In this document: one piece after another, positions 63,051 through 64,000 of the stretch
Layout of the letters: each line of letters opens with the position of its first letter
How positions within the stretch are numbered: position 1 is the stretch's first letter
Origin: Gottfriedia endophytica
Lineage (GTDB): Bacteria > Bacillota > Bacilli > Bacillales > Bacillaceae_G
Length of the DNA: 64,000 bases
Direction: 5' to 3'
Assembly: GCF_017814275.1 (NCBI RefSeq)
Contig: NZ_JAGIYQ010000008.1
Span: forward strand, 1 to 64,000
Notes under the pieces: generated by a model
Told to the model about the DNA's origin: nothing
The model's database searches: none
The model's input: the letters and a program-made list of their open reading frames with translations, nothing else
Program-made: the position numbers and the translations under genes

Positions 63051-64000
63051 ATGAGTACAATCGGAACAGTGGATAAAAAAGAAGCTATAAAAGCAGAGGG
63101 AAAAGAGCTAATTACCTCTACTCAATTAATTATTCAAGAAGCGATCGAAAAACTAGGATACTCAGCTGAAATGTATGAGCTGTTGAAAGAACCATTACGT
63201 CTTTTAACTGTTCGAATTCCAGTGAAAATGGATGATGGATCTACAAAAATTTTCACAGGCTATCGTTCACAACACAATGATGCTGTAGGTCCTTCAAAAG
63301 GTGGCATTCGTTTTCATCCAGAGGTTAATGAAGATGAAGTAAAAGCTCTTTCAATGTGGATGAGTTTAAAATGCGGCATTGTTGACTTACCTTATGGTGG
63401 AGGAAAGGGAGGCATTATTTGCGACCCTAAATCAATGTCAACAAATGAGCTTGAAAGACTTAGTCGTGGATATGTTCGTGCAATTAGCCAAATTGTTGGA
63501 CCGACAAAAGACATTCCAGCTCCAGATGTTTACACAAATCCACAAATTATGGCATGGATGATGGATGAATATAGCAGAATCCAAGAATTTGATTCTCCTG
63601 GTTTTATTACTGGGAAGCCAATCGTACTTGGTGGATCACAAGGACGTGAAACTGCTACTGCTCAAGGTGTAACAATCTGTATTGAAGAAGCGGCTAAGCG
63701 AGAAGGAATTACCCTTCAAGGAGCAAGAGTAATTATTCAAGGCTTCGGAAATGCTGGTAGCTTTTTAGCAAAATTCATGGTTGAAGCAGGTGCATTAGTA
63801 ATTGGTATTTCTGATGCTCATGGTGCACTTTATAATCCAAAAGGTTTAGATATTAACGATCTATTAGACAGACGTGATAGCTTTGGAACAATTACGCCAC
63901 AATTCACAAATGTCATTTCAAATAAGGAATTACTAGAAAAAGAATGTGATATTTTAGTTCCAGCAGCAATTTCGAATCAAATTACAAAAGAAAATGCTGC
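63051..64000 (+). CDS. rocG: Glutamate dehydrogenase (RocG/GudB type), 3' end outside window
   Basis: At least 316 codons, open to the window edge. It deaminates glutamate to 2-oxoglutarate with NAD. Seen: YRSQHNDAVGPSKGGIRFHP near residue 77, the substrate-site segment LKCGIVDLPYGGGKGGI near 105 with the catalytic Lys region, IPAPDVYTNPQIMAWMMDEY near 157, and the dinucleotide turn GFGNAGSF near 223. ATG 63051 has AGAGGG upstream, 16 bases after rocD, so it should be co-transcribed from the SigL promoter. Choosing RocG over GudB rests on this linkage only. Confidence 0.93.
   Translation, partial: MSTIGTVDKKEAIKAEGKELITSTQLIIQEAIEKLGYSAEMYELLKEPLRLLTVRIPVKMDDGSTKIFTGYRSQHNDAVGPSKGGIRFHPEVNEDEVKALSMWMSLKCGIVDLPYGGGKGGIICDPKSMSTNELERLSRGYVRAISQIVGPTKDIPAPDVYTNPQIMAWMMDEYSRIQEFDSPGFITGKPIVLGGSQGRETATAQGVTICIEEAAKREGITLQGARVIIQGFGNAGSFLAKFMVEAGALVIGISDAHGALYNPKGLDINDLLDRRDSFGTITPQFTNVISNKELLEKECDILVPAAISNQITKENA

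Overview
The window is AT-rich chromosomal DNA from a low-GC, endospore-type member of the Bacillaceae (Bacillus or a close relative). The evidence is the full purEKBCSQLFMNHD operon in Bacillus order, the pcrB-pcrA-ligA-camS block, gatCAB, a DagK-type kinase beside a YefA-type RNA methyltransferase, AGGAGG-like ribosome sites, frequent GTG/TTG starts, a KinB-like kinase, and recognisable SigD, SigL and ECF promoters. The species cannot be named from the sequence alone.

Layout. 1-120 is the 3' end of a group II intron (domains V and VI). 640-13742 is the purine operon, preceded by a PurR-type operator, a SigA-type promoter, a guanine-type purine riboswitch and a terminator; it has an internal hairpin between purF and purM. 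13841-20506 holds a small DUF2892 membrane protein and the pcrB-pcrA-ligA-camS operon. 20522-30782 holds pruA (with a cre-like site), a deaminase, gatCAB, a glpF-type channel, dagK and rlmD, interrupted by repeats. 30885-36163 is an accessory stretch: a CopZ-like cysteine-rich protein, a broken methyltransferase gene, DinB and SRPBCC proteins, a rhodanese, a secreted helical protein and SelO. 36264-41206 holds a SigD-dependent chemoreceptor and an amino-acid ABC transporter under a T-box whose specifier reads CAC (histidine). 41763-47834 carries a secreted orphan protein, a coiled-coil protein, an ECF sigma/anti-sigma pair with its own ECF-type promoter, an acetyltransferase, a DUF2238 protein and a half-size EamA transporter. 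48352-50838 is a YthAB-type cytochrome bd operon that ends in an unannotated 38-residue membrane protein. 51201-60075 contains an amino-acid permease, azoreductase, KinB-like kinase, DUF2500 protein, methionine gamma-lyase, PoxB and PheA. 60199-64000 is the arginine/ornithine locus: a RocR-type SigL activator divergent from rocD and a glutamate dehydrogenase gene cut by the window edge.

How the genes work together. rocD, pruA and the glutamate dehydrogenase together convert ornithine to 2-oxoglutarate. The purine operon is set up for control at initiation (PurR) and by transcription attenuation (riboswitch). The ABC transporter is set up to respond to uncharged tRNA-His. Five copies of a roughly 180-195 bp hairpin-forming repeat with TTGTTGC/GCAACAA-type ends lie between transcription units, along with two shorter repeat families. 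No CRISPR array, complete insertion sequence, prophage, rRNA or canonical tRNA gene was seen. The least explained items are the secreted protein at 41763, the cydB-linked small protein, a hairpin at 51050 that resembles a tRNA acceptor/T-arm minihelix, and the repeat families.
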